A model generated the notes under the pieces. It searched no databases, was not told the origin of the DNA, and saw nothing but the letters and a program-made list of their open reading frames with translations. Positions 36,521-48,321 of a stretch of 64,000 bases of DNA are shown piece after piece. The DNA is taken from NCBI GenBank assembly GCA_963693285.1, contig OY848917.1, forward strand, positions 26,599,745 to 26,663,744. Direction: 5' to 3'. Origin of the DNA: Xestospongia muta (taxonomy: Eukaryota; Porifera; Demospongiae; Haplosclerida; Petrosiidae). Every line of letters starts with the position of its first letter. Positions within the stretch are counted from its first letter, which is position 1. The position numbers were made by a program, and so were the translations under genes.

Positions 36521-38106
36521 TGTTGTAAAAGTATTGAATTTGTATTTAGTTACTGTTATTGTTATTGTACAAAATTTGTTAGAATTTTAGTTTTTGTTAT
36601 TGATTGTTCACAAAATTGATGTGATTATTTACTTTAGTTATTGTTAGTGAATCAAATTTTTGTTATTATTATTGATGAAAGTCTATTTTAAAAGATAACA
36701 TTTGAGTGCCAAATGTACAATGTCAAATGTTTAAGTAAAATTACATTGGGACCTTTTTGACTTTGCCAAAGCTGACTCCTTTTCCTTTATAATGTTCTTC
36801 TCCTTTTGAACAAAACAAATAAATCCTCATATAAACAGCCAAGTCAGGTGATGACTCGTGGTATTGTAAAAGTTCTTGACCATTCAATAGGTCTATGCAC
36901 CTTGTTTATACATCAACATGTTAATTTTTTCTTATTTTACTAGTATAGAGCTGCAATTTTTGTTTTAGTTATTGTTTGTTAATGATTTCTAACTAATTTT
37001 AGTTATAGTTTTGTTATTGTTAACAATAATGATTTCCCTTTTACAAAAATGGTTTTAGTTATAGTTATTGTTAAACAATTACAACACTAATATATATATA
37101 TTATGAAGTATGATCTATCTGTTGTTTCTATAATAGGCATCTGAAGATGAATGGAATAAGGTGAATTATTTAATCTAAACAACGAAATATACACCAGCTG
37201 TTCTGTAGATCTGCCATGTTAATGTTATATCAAGTGCTTTATTAGTACAGGAAGCATATCCATACCTGAAAGAAAAAGGGTAAATTAGAACAATAAAACA
37301 TTGTGATAATTAATGATTTAAATGTACAGAGGCAATGTTGTGTTTGTGTCTTCCTATGCTGGTTTTAAACCAGTAAGTTTTGAACATATAATGAAACATT
37401 TATATAATAAATAATTTTTTTTAAAGAAAACTGTCTATTGTGTCAGTAAAACAGCTTTATTTGGTTTAACAATAGCATTAGCTAAGGAACTAGGAGAAGA
37501 CAATATTAGAGTGAATTGTATTGCACCTGGAGTAATTAAAACACGGTTTGGAGAATTGGTAAGTGTTACATAACGTGTTGCTGTAATTTGAGATGAAGAT
37601 TTTAACTATATTTTAGTTTAGTACCATCACTTCTTTATTACTTTAGTTATGGAAGAATGAAACCTATGTTACCAGTTATATCAACAGTCGTTCAATAAAA
37701 AGGTAACTTTGATTCTGTATTTTTTTCTGTTTAATGATGATCAAATCTTTTCTGATAATGTTGTAGTAAAAAGGTATATTTTTATTCTTTAGTCTATATA
37801 TATATATATAATTAATATCAACAATGCATGTAAGCTAGTCTTGGAAATCATATAATTTGATTATTTGACATACAAAGAGTGTTTAATAAAATTTAACTTG
37901 TAATAGACTTTGCTATTTTAACAAACAATTATTTGTTAATAATAAAATCAACTACAATTTGTAGTAGATAATAATGTATAAATATTTTTTATAGAATTGG
38001 TGAACCAGAAGATTGTTCTGGTGCTGTTGCTTTTCTTTGTTCAGAAGAGGCCAACTACATTACTGGGGAGACTATAACAATGGCTGGAAAGTCTGTTAGA
38101 ATATAA
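35457..38106 (+). CDS. DHRS4: DHRS4-like NADP(H)-dependent dehydrogenase/reductase, copy 7 (intact, divergent)
   Basis: Exons: 35457-35578, 35625-35808, 36372-36449, 37137-37160, 37209-37279, 37330-37372, 37427-37558, 37647-37702 and 37995-38106. Total 822 nt, 273 residues, GT-AG introns. All catalytic residues are retained. This is among the most divergent intact copies: NNAG instead of [12 protein letters not shown] at the end of exon 3, [10 protein letters not shown] at the end of exon 7 and a distinct exon 8 ([11 protein letters not shown]). The C-terminus is VRI. Intron 2 (563 bp) and intron 3 (687 bp) are much longer than in sister genes; intron 3 holds a (TA)n run and a 572-bp inverted-repeat element. 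It has the TATA-type upstream region. The 5' half is paired with broken copy 3. Confidence 0.88.
36463..36517. repeat. (TA)n microsatellite in intron 3 of copy 7
   Basis: Pure TA run that continues on the far side of the adjacent MITE (37090-37101). The element therefore appears to have inserted into a TA repeat. Confidence 0.85.
36518..37089. mobile_element. MITE with TAGTGTTGTAA termini in intron 3 of copy 7
   Basis: The 572-bp segment begins TAGTGTTGTAA and ends with its exact reverse complement, TTACAACACTA. The outer body has repeated TTAGTTATTGTT-like tracts, in direct orientation at both ends. No coding capacity. The ends resemble some hAT-type termini, but the target duplication cannot be read because the insertion lies in a TA run. 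Absent from the same intron of all other copies. Confidence 0.7.
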
Positions 38107-39259
38107 ACAGATACATTTTGTTTAGCATATTTTGTTATAAGTGAAGATATAGAGTATTCTACTTAGTAAAGATTTGTTGTATGTAGTGTTATGTAGTGTA
38201 AAGGTTAGGTAGTTAGAGTGCATTGCTAATGCTTGAAACATGAACATTTTCATGGTTGTATTTTTTTAATGATAAAAACTTATCAGAATGTGTCTACTTG
38301 AGGTTTTTTCATTTATCAAAATAGAAGTGAAAAGATGGTTAATAGATTTAAAGAGTTTGACTTGCATTTAACACAAAAAAGGACATGATAAAATGGAGTT
38401 CATCCTTAATTAATCTTATATCACAGAGTATTAATCTGACTTTTAATGGTGCTTTGAAGAATTGGAAGCAACCTGTTTCAATAGAAAATAACAGACTCTC
38501 TCCATAGAACAGGCATAATCTATTGTTTCTTGATTTTAAGGTGTCGATATTATATATTTAAGTGTAAAATAGTATATTTTTTCTGTGTCCAACTTCAGAG
38601 TTGAGGATGAATACTAAAATGATATCATGCAATCAAGCATATCCTAATTATTAAAATATCTGTGCTAAATAATAGTAAAACAAATTTTCAACCTAGTTAC
38701 ATTGTTAGTTATAGTTAGCACAGTAATACTAGGTTCCTCTTATATTTTAGTCATATTGTTTTCCATCAGTTGATAATTACCTAATAATTGATTATGAGGA
38801 AAGGATCAATAACATATGCTGTTTTGATTACTAATTAGTGTATTGGCAGTTTATTTACTTCAACAAATAACTTCTCAGAATGGAAAATATGTGGTATGTA
38901 GGACTGTCATGCTGTTAATTCCATAGTCACAGCCCTCACATATATAGGCCCAGAGCATTCATGACAATTTTGTGTCATAATAATGAAATGTTAAAAGAAT
39001 TTTCATAGCTCTATAAATAACCATATGACTACCCTCAAAAAGATTGCTATTTTATATCTTGTCCCACTTGTTGTCATATTTAACTGAACCAACAGGAACA
39101 AGACTAACAAGTGTCAGCAAAGTGTCAATTCTTATATATATTAGTTATGAAAAGAGATACTTTTTACAACCTATCAGTGTCTGACATTGACCATATATAT
39201 TGCTTAAATCAACTGATCATTTTAAATGGCATGTATGCATATTATTGAGGATGGAAATA
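38107..39259. other. Spacer after copy 7, no gene seen
   Basis: The segment 38340-38500 is a 3' spacer module also recognisable at about 47140-47260 and 54190-54360. No coding signal was found. Confidence 0.5.
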
Positions 39260-40690
39260 CTTAATAATGGATGCTACTGCAAAAATTGCTAGAGAGTATG
39301 GTCTAGAGAGAGTGAAGACCTGGTGAAATGACAGCCAACACAACCAGAAAGTAAGAAATGGGAGTCAACAACACCCGGATTGAAAATTCAAACAAACCCT
39401 CATCAAGAGGAAGGTGACAGCGGCAGAGCTTACCATAAGCCTGCCATGAAGAAAGATATGATCTACTACAAGTGTGAAAAACCAGGACACTACGTTCAAG
39501 AGAGGACTATAGAAACTTTAATGTTGAACTGACTCATGGAGAGGACTCTGACCTTCTGATGACAAGAAACAGTGAATGAAGGCCCTCAAGTGGAGATGCA
39601 GATTGACACCGAGTGTTCTCGCACTACTGTGAGGAAGGACCTTATTCACGCTTCCCAGTTGGCCAGGAAGACGCAAGCTCTGTGGCATCAGAAGACGTAG
39701 TTAGCTATGAGCTAGCTGACATCACTGCAGTAGTAGATGGACAGAAGATTCCCATTGAGGCAGCCGTGGCCGACAAGCTACCAGTACAAGTGTTACTTGG
39801 AAGTGACCTACCACTGGAAAAGCTAATTGTGAGGAGAATATCTAAAGAGAGTTTCGCTGAGTGTTCCAAGCTCAGGGTAGAAGAAGCCTTTGCTGTGATG
39901 ACTAGGAGTCAGTCCAGAAGGAACGTGAATCTGAAGAGTAGCATTTGCGAGAAGAGGAAGCAGCTCAGGGAATTGCAAATCCTCTGCAGTCCAAGCCAAT
40001 TGCACGAGCAGCAGGACACAACTCCAAAGAGCAGGCGGAAACCAAAGGAGTAAATCTGGGATTTGACTTTGTAGAGGACCTTTTTCAAAAGATTGTGAGC
40101 GATTCAGGAACAACTCACCAAGTCACAAAAGAGATTACAAACTCAAAAGAGGACTTGAGAGACTACGAATAACTCAACCTACGGATTGGAGCAAAAACAG
40201 GACAAAGATGAGGAGGTGCAGAGTTGGAAACCTCAAAATAATCTCTTTAAAGTCTTTTAGACAAGCAAAAAAGTATGATCAGATTGTGATACTCTGCTCA
40301 TGTTGACAAAAAATGTCTTGTCCTGGCTGGACACCTAAGCCAGGACAAGACAGGTCTTCAAATTTTAAAGTTACTTCTGCCCCAAAAGTTATGAGGAAAC
40401 TGAAGGAGCAAATCCAGGATTTGACTTTGCAGAGGACCTGTTCAGAAGACTAAGAGCAACTTGGGAACAACTCAGCAAGTCACAAAAGAAACTACAAGCC
40501 TGAAGGAGGACTGGAGAGACTAATGACCCCTGGCTCAGCAAGAACAAAACAAAGATGAGAAGGAGCAGAAATGAAAACACCAAGAAAACTTCTCAAGAAT
40601 CATTCAAGAAGATGGAGTTCTAGTCAGGAAGTGGAACCTCGAGAGGACAAACAACAGGAGTACGAACAGATCATGCTATCCACTCATATT
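39260..40690 (+). mobile_element. Ty3/gypsy-like retroelement remnant, 5' part
   Basis: A degraded gag-pol piece. Near 39450-39500 lies a damaged zinc-knuckle (YYKCEKPGHYV). Near 39600-39640 is a retropepsin-like DTECSRTTV. The open frame 39613-40053 continues with a protease-like stretch (VVDGQKIPIE...VLLGSDLPL). About 160 bp at 40036-40210 is repeated at about 40405-40560, so the remnant is internally rearranged. It continues beyond the nested copia element at 44817. No intact protein. Family assignment rests on the integrase part downstream. Confidence 0.65.
39613..40053 (+). pseudogene. Gypsy-like protease region, open fragment
   Basis: 146 codons open but without a credible own start. 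The reading frame changes near its beginning: the DTECSRT active-site-like motif lies in a different frame just upstream. The central part resembles retropepsin (DGQKIPIEAAV, VLLGSDLPLEKLI). The C-terminal part is basic and rich in Lys, Arg and Gln, followed by sequence duplicated near 40405. Confidence 0.55.
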
Positions 40691-40887
40691 TGTTGGAGAA
40701 CAGTGATCTATAAGTATGAATATTTATGTTAACATAGTTATGTAATACTACTTCCTGTTAATGATACTATATAAAATGATTTTTTTGTACTGTCTTATAT
40801 ATATCTTTTGAACAATCTCTCTCGTTGACTTGTTTTTCTGATTATTGTTATCTCAAAAATTAATTCTTTGCTTAAACTTTGCTAACA
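40691..40887 (+). repeat. 5' LTR of the copia element
   Basis: 197 bp beginning TGTTGG and ending AACA; about 95% like the 3' LTR by eye. Confidence 0.92.
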
Positions 40888-41049
40888 GGTTATGAGCCCA
40901 GATCGACGCTATTATGGCTGAAGCAACAATTGGACAAACAAAATGTTCTATTGACAGACTAGATGCAAACAATTGGTTCGTGTAACCATTTTGAGAGAGA
41001 CACACTAGCTAACAAACTCCTACTGAAGAAATAATATTTTCGTTTAGAG

Positions 41050-44000
41050 ATGAAAGAAGGTACCTCCGTCGAAGCTCACATGAAAAGGATGAAGGAATTG
41101 ACTGATAAGCTCTCCGCTCTCGGAGCACCTATTGCAGAGGAAGACCAGGTGGTAACGCTCCTTGGTAGTTTGCCTGCAGGTTTTCAAACGTTAGTTACAG
41201 CTCTAGAGGCTCGAGACACAGTCACTTTGAGCCATGCTCAGCAATCGTTGATCCATGAAGAAAAGAAGCTGAACGGGGAATATGGCAGGGAAAGGCCAGG
41301 TGACTCTGGTACAACACTCTACCATCGTGAGAGAGGTAGTAACAGGCAACGTCGCCAATGGAAACCGAAATGCTTTATGTGTGGACAAACAGGACATTTT
41401 CGACGGGACTGTCCCAAGAAACCACAAGAGCACAACCCTAAACCGACTGGTAGACACAATGCAAAACCTGCTAAAGAGATGTCACAGGAGTCAGAGGGAG
41501 TATTTACAGCCCTGGCTGATTCGTCAGTGACTGAAGAGTGGATAATTGACTCTGGTGCCACTAGTCACATGACTCATTCAAAGGAGCTGTTGTATCAGTA
41601 TTGCAAATTTGAAGTTCCAGAGAAAGTGAGCCTTGGTGATGGACGTTACGTAGAAGCTCTTGGTACAGGAGATATTCAAGTTAATATGACATTTAAGGTT
41701 AGTAAACAGAAAAATTGTGTCATGAGACGTGTGTTGTATGTCCCTAAACTTACAAGTAATTTGTTTTCAGTGAGAGCAGCAGTATTGAAGGGCAATACTG
41801 TTAGATTCGGAGACTTAAATTGTTGGATTAAGCATAGAAAAGGGAAGTTAATTGGCATGGGGTCGTTGGTTGATAATAAGTTATACAAGCTAAACTGTAC
41901 ACCCATGGTGCAGGTACAACAATGTGCCTCACCAGCATTTGAAAACGGTAACTCAGCCGATTTATGGCATAGAAGACTTGGTCATTTGGGGAAACAGCAA
42001 ATGAGAGAAGTAGCTTCTAAAGAGCTCGCGAGAGGAATGACCATTTCGAAGATTGATGAGCTATCATTTTGTGCATCAATCAATCAATCATGCATTGAAG
42101 GCAAACTGCACAGAAAACCGTTTAAGTGTGTTGGAGGAATTCGCTCCACTAGAAAGTTACAATGCGTTCACACTGACGTGTGTGGACTGATGCCCACTGA
42201 GTCCTTAGGACAAAAGAGATATTTCGTGTCGTTCACTGATGACTATTCGAGATGTTGTCAAGTCTATTTTATGAGACACAAATCAGAAGTTTTACATAAG
42301 TTTAAAGAGTTTGAAGCTCTCGCTACGAATGAAAGTGGATTGAGTATCGGTACACTTCGTACAGACAATGGAGGGGAGTATGTTTCTAAAGAATTTGAAG
42401 AATTTCTAAAGTTTAAAGGTATCAGACATGAACTCACCGTCCCATATTCTCCTGCACAGAATGGAGTAGCAGAAAGACTAAATCGCACTTTGATGGAGTC
42501 AGCAAGAGCCATGATTAGATTTGCAAGGTTACCTGATAGCTATTGGGGTGAAGCTGTGGCTACAGCAGCTTACATTAGAAACAGAGTTCCCACCAGTGCA
42601 TTTAAGGAAAGGGTATCACCTTATGAGAAATGGTACCAAAGGAGACCAGATCTAAGTCATCTGAGGGTGTTTAGTTGTGTGGCTTATGCCCACATTCCAG
42701 ACTGTCAAAGAAACATATTAACCAAAAAGGCTGAGAAGTTTAGATTTGTTGGTTATAGCCTCAACTCCAAAGGATATAGGTTGATAAATGAGAAAACCAC
42801 CAAAGTTGTGATAAGCAGAGATGTGGTCTTTAATGAAAATGATTTCTGGGTAAACAAAACTGAAGCAGAGACAATCATCCCAAATGAGGTAAATGTTCAA
42901 GTAGACTCTGATAAGAATAACACTCAACCTAATAGGCCAGTGGGAGAGATACACCAGTCGATTAGGCAGAGACATCTTCCAGTTAGGTTTGGAATGGATG
43001 AATATGTTGAAGCTGCAATAGTGAATGAAGATGTAGAACCTGAAAGTATAGAAGAAGCATTTGCTACTGAAAATTGGAGCTCAGCAGCTAATGCAGAGTA
43101 TGAATCCTTAATGGAGAATAATACTTGGGAACTGGTCGATCTACCAGAAGGTCGAAAGTCAATAGAATGTAAATGGATTTTTAAAGTTAAGAGAGAAAGT
43201 GATGGTGACATAAAGAAATATAAAGCTCGTTTGGTGGCAAAGGGATTTGCTCAAAAGTACGGAATTGATTATGAAGAAACCTTTGCACCAGTGGTATGTT
43301 ATTCCTTGATTCGAACCCTGTTGGCATATGCTATACAGAATGATATGCTAATACACCAAATGGACGTTGTGACAGCATTCCTCAATGAAACACTTGAAGA
43401 AGATATATACATGCAACAACCGGCAGGATATGTCCAACCTGGAAAAGAAAAGATGGTTTGCAAGTTAAAAAGATCGTTGTATGGACTAAAACAATCTCCC
43501 AGGTGTTGGAACAAGGAATTCAAAGAGCATATGGAATCAGCTAACTTTAAGCAGAGTACTGCAGATCCATGCATCTTTACTAAGACAGAAGAATCGGGAG
43601 AGATTATAATAGTTGCTGTATACGTAGATGATCTGATAATTGTTACCAAGACGAATGAGAAGATGAACGAAATAAAGAGAAATCTAACATCAAGATTCAA
43701 AATGAAAGACTTAGGAAAATTGCATCACTGTCTTGGGATAACAGTTGAGTATGATGAGAGCAAGAGGTGCTTGTGGTTACATCAGAAGCCATATATCTCA
43801 GCAATGTTAGAGAAGTTTGGATTGTCACAAGCTAAGACTGTATCAACACCTGCTAATCTTAATGAGAAGCTCAAAAGGGATGATGGAACTGGCAAATTGG
43901 TGGATCCTACACTGTACCAGTCTATGGTTGGAAGCCTCTTGTATGCGGCTATTGCCACTCGTCCCGACATTTCACAAGCAGTGGGAGCAGCGTCAAAGTA

Positions 44001-44622
44001 TTGCTCAAATCCAAGTGAAGCTCACCTAACAGCGGTAAAGAGGATCTTAAGATACTTAAAGGAGACCATTAACTTAGGACTGAAATATGAGAAATTAGAA
44101 AGTGGTACTCTAGTAGGATACTCAGACGCAGATTGGGCGGGTGACCTTGATGATCGTCACTCTACAAGTGGTAATCTATTTTTACTTGCTGGAGGACCAG
44201 TAAGCTGGCTCAGTAAGAAACAATCTACAGTGGCCTTATCAACTGCAGAGGCAGAACACATGTCTTTATGTGGTGCCACACAAGAAGCTGTTTGGTTAAG
44301 ATGACTACTTAGTGATTTCAAATTTTGTCAAGAAGAACCAACAGTTATAAAAGAAGATAATCAAGGGACAATTGCAATAGCAAGAAATCCAGTTTCCCAT
44401 TCTTGTACCAAACACATCAACATCAAATATCATTATGTACGTGAAACAATTCTGGATGGATACGTTACATTAGAATATTGTTCGACTGAGCAAATGATTG
44501 CCGACTTGCTCACAAAGCCACTTAATCGTGATCGATTTGAAAAATTACGAAATTTAATGGGACTAGAATCATTACCAACCACTATTCAAACTGATAAATC
44601 AAGTGGGAGTGTTGGAGAACAG
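41050..44622 (+). pseudogene. Ty1/copia gag-pol polyprotein, broken
   Basis: Open from 41050 to a TGA at 44302-44304 (1084 codons); the same frame then continues to about 44622. In order: the gag remnant (1 to about 85), CCHC zinc knuckle CFMCGQTGHFRRDC (about 107-121), protease DSGATSH (about 165), integrase zinc region with LWHRRLGHL, integrase core with HTDVCG, TDNGGEY and the NGVAERLNRT Glu (about 374-475), reverse transcriptase with YVDDL (about 857-861) and RNase H with YSDADWAGD (about 1023) and the AEAEH block. The order integrase before reverse transcriptase defines Ty1/copia. The RNase H end lies beyond the TGA. The gag N-terminus is largely deleted, with a stop just before 41050, so 41050 is probably not a natural start. 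Confidence 0.92.
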
Positions 44623-44811
44623 TGATCTATAAGTATGAATATTTATGTTAACATAGTTATGTAATACTACTTCCTGTTAATGATACTATATAAAATGATT
44701 TTTTTTGTACTGTCTTATGTATATCTTTTGATCAATCTCTCTCGTTGGCTTAATTGTTTTTGTGATTATTGTTATCTCAAGAGTTAATTCTTTGCTTAGA
44801 CTCTACTAACA
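44610..44811 (+). repeat. 3' LTR of the copia element
   Basis: 202 bp, starting directly after the purine tract and followed by the ATATT target duplication. Confidence 0.92.
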
Positions 44812-44816
44812 ATATT

Positions 44817-45336
44817 GACAAACAGTGTTGAAGGTGGCGCACAGCATACCCATGGCTGGACACCTAGGCCAAGACAAGACAGCTTCTTGAGTTTTGAGAC
44901 GTTTCTTCTTGCTCACAGTCTTCATAGATGTAAAGGACTACTGCTAAATGTGCCTGGAGAGCCATTTGACAGCTAGGAAGGGACAGCAGTGAGTACCAAT
45001 GGTAACTTTACCAATCACGGGAGAACCACTTGAACAAATAGCAATGGACATAGTGGGACTTTTGCCTAAGCCAAAACAAGGACACTGATACATACTTATC
45101 TCGTAAGATTACACTACTAGGTAGCTTGAAGTAGTATCACTGAATAAGTTCACCGCACCAGCCGTGGCTAAAGGATTGATCGAGCTATTTACGAGATATT
45201 GCATACCCAGGGAGATACTAACTTATCAAGGGACAAATTTTGCCTCCCAACTCTTACGGGAGCTGTTCTGAATGATTGGAATGACACCCATAAAAACAAC
45301 GTCATACCACTCCCAGATCAACAGATTGGTCAAAAG
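44817..45336 (+). mobile_element. Ty3/gypsy-like remnant, integrase part
   Basis: Continuation of the remnant interrupted by the copia element. Translation across several frames and stops shows a zinc-binding block with HSIPMAGHLGQDK, then PLEQIAMDIVGLLPKP, then IELFTRYCIPREILTYQGTN and a YHSQIN block, which match Ty3/gypsy-type integrases. At least four in-frame stops or shifts are visible. It ends where the CACAG element B begins at 45337. Confidence 0.75.
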
Positions 45337-46113
45337 CACAGCAAAAATCTATTGAATACATTCGTTGTTTTCATGATGTAAATGAAATGGTTCATATTAT
45401 AAATACAATAATAAATATTCCACTCATTTTGTACCGTGTATTTTATATGTAATGTATATATGATGGATTTATTACAATTGTAGTGTTATGTGTTTTTATT
45501 TAATAAATTTATAAAAAAATGTTGTGTTGCCCAAACGATCTTTCGTGACTCACATCCACTGAGGCTTCCACTTATTGCAAACTATCTAGGACTGCCAGTT
45601 TGTCAACCATCGTCCGAAGACGAGGTAATCCTGGGTGCAACTTTGCCCTAACTTCAAACCAGCCGTACTGGGTTTTGAGCTTCGGGGAAATCATTGTCAT
45701 TACTAAACCGGGGCCACAATGGTTCGGACCTCGTCATGTTTAAAGGGAGACTACCAGCCGTATCCTAGTCCGCCTTTTAAACACAAGTCTGTTGCATAAT
45801 CAACAAGAAAGATAGTCTAGCTCTTGTAAGAAAAACAATGGATATAATTTACATTGATGGTACATCATTTTGTCATTATTATTACAATCATTGGATTAGC
45901 ATAAGTTAATAACCAACATAAAAACACAAAAACACAAAAACCAATTGTCTGTATAACAAGTTATTTTCTACATTGAGTCTAATAAATAGTGGTAAAATAC
46001 CATCAAAGAAACAACAATACTACATGAATTGGTAATTTTTAACTAATGGAAATACTGCAACTAATGTGAACCATCCATTTTCCAAATGTTAAAAAGTGAA
46101 AATTTTCCCTGTG
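45337..46113. mobile_element. DNA element with CACAG termini, copy B (inverted)
   Basis: 777 bp, reverse orientation relative to copies A and C. It starts CACAGCAAAAA and ends with the complement of CACAGGGAAAA. It lacks the part equivalent to about 11953-12393 of copy A. The right end lies in the last bases of an SDR exon 7, the left end in the gypsy-like remnant. No clear target duplication, which suggests rearrangement at one end. Confidence 0.65.
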
Positions 46114-46751
46114 GAGATTCAAATTGGTAAGTCTTACATAAGGTATTTTTATACCCTAAGATGGACATATTAAGATAATAGTTTATTATTATTACTTCCT
46201 TCTTTAACTTTAATTATGAAGTGTGAAACACATGTCAAAATATACATGAATAGCTGTTGGATAAAAAGGTATCTTTTATACTGTATTGTGTTAGTGTTTA
46301 GTATGATTACATCTCTTCCGATAACGATATTTGTTTTATTTTTCATTTAAAATAATTATCATTTGTTAATAACATCAAAATCTACTACACATTGTATTAT
46401 ATTATACACCCAATATCTGTTAAATCAATGAGCAATACTGTATAAACTAATTTCTAGATTAATTTGACATGCTTTAACGACAAATTAATTTGTTGGTGAT
46501 ATTCATGATAACCAATTTATAATTGAACAATATATAAATGAGTGACTGTAAAAATGAACAACTATAAATAAACTACATTACATGCTGTCAATAGAACTAC
46601 AGGACCATATAAAATAAATTTATAATTTATTTTCTATAGAATTGGAGAACCAGAAGATTGTTCTGGTGGTGTTGCTTTTCTTTGTTCAAAAGAGGCCAAT
46701 TACATTACTGGAGAAACTATAACAATGGCTGGAAAGTCTGTTAGAATATAA
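46114..46751 (+). pseudogene. DHRS4-like SDR pseudogene, array copy 8 (3' end only)
   Basis: The copy begins within the last bases of exon 7 (followed by a normal donor near 46130). Exon 8 is degenerate at about 46213-46268: its acceptor AG is lost and the codons are altered. Exon 9 (46640-46751) is complete and ends KSVRI-TAA, close to copy 7. Exons 1-6 are absent; in their place lie the CACAG element B and the retroelement nest. Confidence 0.85.
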
Positions 46752-47346
46752 ATAAACATATTTTTGAGCATATGTTGTTATAAGTAAACATAAATTAATA
46801 TGATGAATTTTTTTAATTGATTTGTTTCAATTGTTAGAATGCCATACATTTCTTTATTAAAATTGAAATATTATTAACAATTTTTGGTTAGAAACAATTG
46901 ACCTGACAAGCCACCAAAGCTCACAATGACATACATAATTAGTATAATTACACTCAAATAAAAACAGAATAAACAACAATCCAAAACTTTGGCTTGCAAC
47001 ATGAACACTTGCATGGCTGACACAAAATGAAGGCATATGGTGGACTGAGTAGAATGTATGATGCATAATTTTCAGAAATAGAGTAAAATATGATCTGCAT
47101 TTATTAACATATTTGATGAGTTTAGTTTGCTTATGGTGTATTTTAGTATTAAATATGATTAAATGGAGTATATCCTTAATTGATCTTATATCATAAGGGT
47201 CATATTGTCTGTCTTTTAAAGATGTTTTGAGATTTAGAAGTATTTTCTTTTAACAGCAAGTAACAGCCAATACCACATACAATAGCCATCATCTCTTGGC
47301 AGTCAGGCTTCTAGATCAACTAAGTTAAGAGTCGTATAACTTTGTG
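46752..47346. other. Spacer, no gene seen
   Basis: 3' spacer module related to 38107-38500 and 53811-54360. No coding signal on either strand beyond short chance frames. Confidence 0.5.
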
Positions 47347-48260
47347 TTAAATTCCAGAGTTGGAGATGAGTGCTACAATATAAATCAAGACATCCTGTAC
47401 ATAGTAATATCTCAAAATCTTGACCTTAATGTTAGAGAAGTGGAGATTATGAGGGTGGGCTGGGCAATTGTCAACCACTAGTAGCACATGCTGATTTTTA
47501 GATGACAACCTCCTATTCCATATTTCCAGCCATTGCTTGAAAAGCTCTCCAGTCATGCATCCAAGCTTTGGAGTAGACAGTATACTCAAGGGGCAATAAT
47601 TCACACCAGTAAAACAGCAGGGACTCTTGAATTTTCCTGTAACAAGAAGTGGTAGCTATTCTCCAGCCATGCTTGTTCCAACAATAACAGTAAGACGTTT
47701 CTTGACTTTTACCCCCTGTACATTTCTCACCTTTGAAGGTCAGTGATTTGTCAGGTTATAACTTGTAAAACACCCCCGTCTCATCAACATTATAGATATC
47801 CTCCCATTTGCACTGTGAGACCAGTTCTGGTAGTGTGACATCCAACCAAGGTCTAATGTCCTCCTCTGACACAGAACCAGCCTCACCTGAAACCAATTTC
47901 ATAAGAATTCCATTCCTCGTCTTCCACCTGTCAATAAAACCAATTGTTGCGACGAACGATTCATTTCCAAGGAATATGGCCAGCGATGTTGCTTTCTCTA
48001 AGAGTAAAGGGCCATTGATGGGTATGTTGTTACTCTTTGCTAGTTTAAACCACTGGAGGAGAGCAGCATCGAAATCTTTCTGCCTGGTGAAATGAAAAGC
48101 TTCCAACTGGCACTGAAATTGGAGGATTATAAGTTGCACTTAAGACTCTCCCTGTTTCTCCAGATCGTGTTCACAGTTGTCTTGGTGAGGCTCAGTCACT
48201 GACAGACTGATTTTTGTTTCTCATCTTTCTCGATACTAGCAATGATGTCACTTTTTGACG
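47347..48260 (-). pseudogene. Tigger/pogo-type transposase, broken
   Basis: Minus-strand relic of a Tc1/mariner-superfamily Tigger/pogo transposase. Reading 5' to 3': an N-terminal helix-turn-helix part with KTTVNTIWRNRE (near 48150), a CENP-B-like DNA-binding part with FDAALLQWFKLAKSNNIPING and LLLEKATSLA (in 47756-48139), then YNVDETGVFYKL (the first catalytic Asp), and further on LLVVDNCPAHP (the second Asp; in 47347-47604). Several frameshifts and stops lie between these blocks, and the C-terminal end is missing. I could not define terminal inverted repeats. Confidence 0.8.
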
Positions 48261-48321
48261 GAAAGAGATAGCCTTCTTTTAAGTTACCATGACCATTAAA
48301 CTAACAAGTCTCGTGCACATG

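Larger units (their letters stand above)
40691..44811 (+). mobile_element. Full-length Ty1/copia LTR retrotransposon (disabled)
   Basis: Two LTRs, 40691-40887 (197 bp) and 44610-44811 (202 bp), start TGTTGG and end AACA. A perfect 5-bp target duplication ATATT flanks the element (40686-40690 and 44812-44816). A primer-binding-site-like sequence GGTTATGAGCCC follows the 5' LTR, and the purine tract AAGTGGGAG precedes the 3' LTR. By eye the LTRs differ at roughly ten positions including a short indel, so the insertion is not recent. The gag start region (ATG near 40918) is followed by an early stop and a deletion, and the pol frame has one stop. The element sits inside the gypsy-like remnant, making it younger than that remnant. 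Confidence 0.93.

Noticed and set aside
42264..43700. Several minus-strand frames of 80-130 codons
   Set aside because: Antisense shadows of the copia pol frame.
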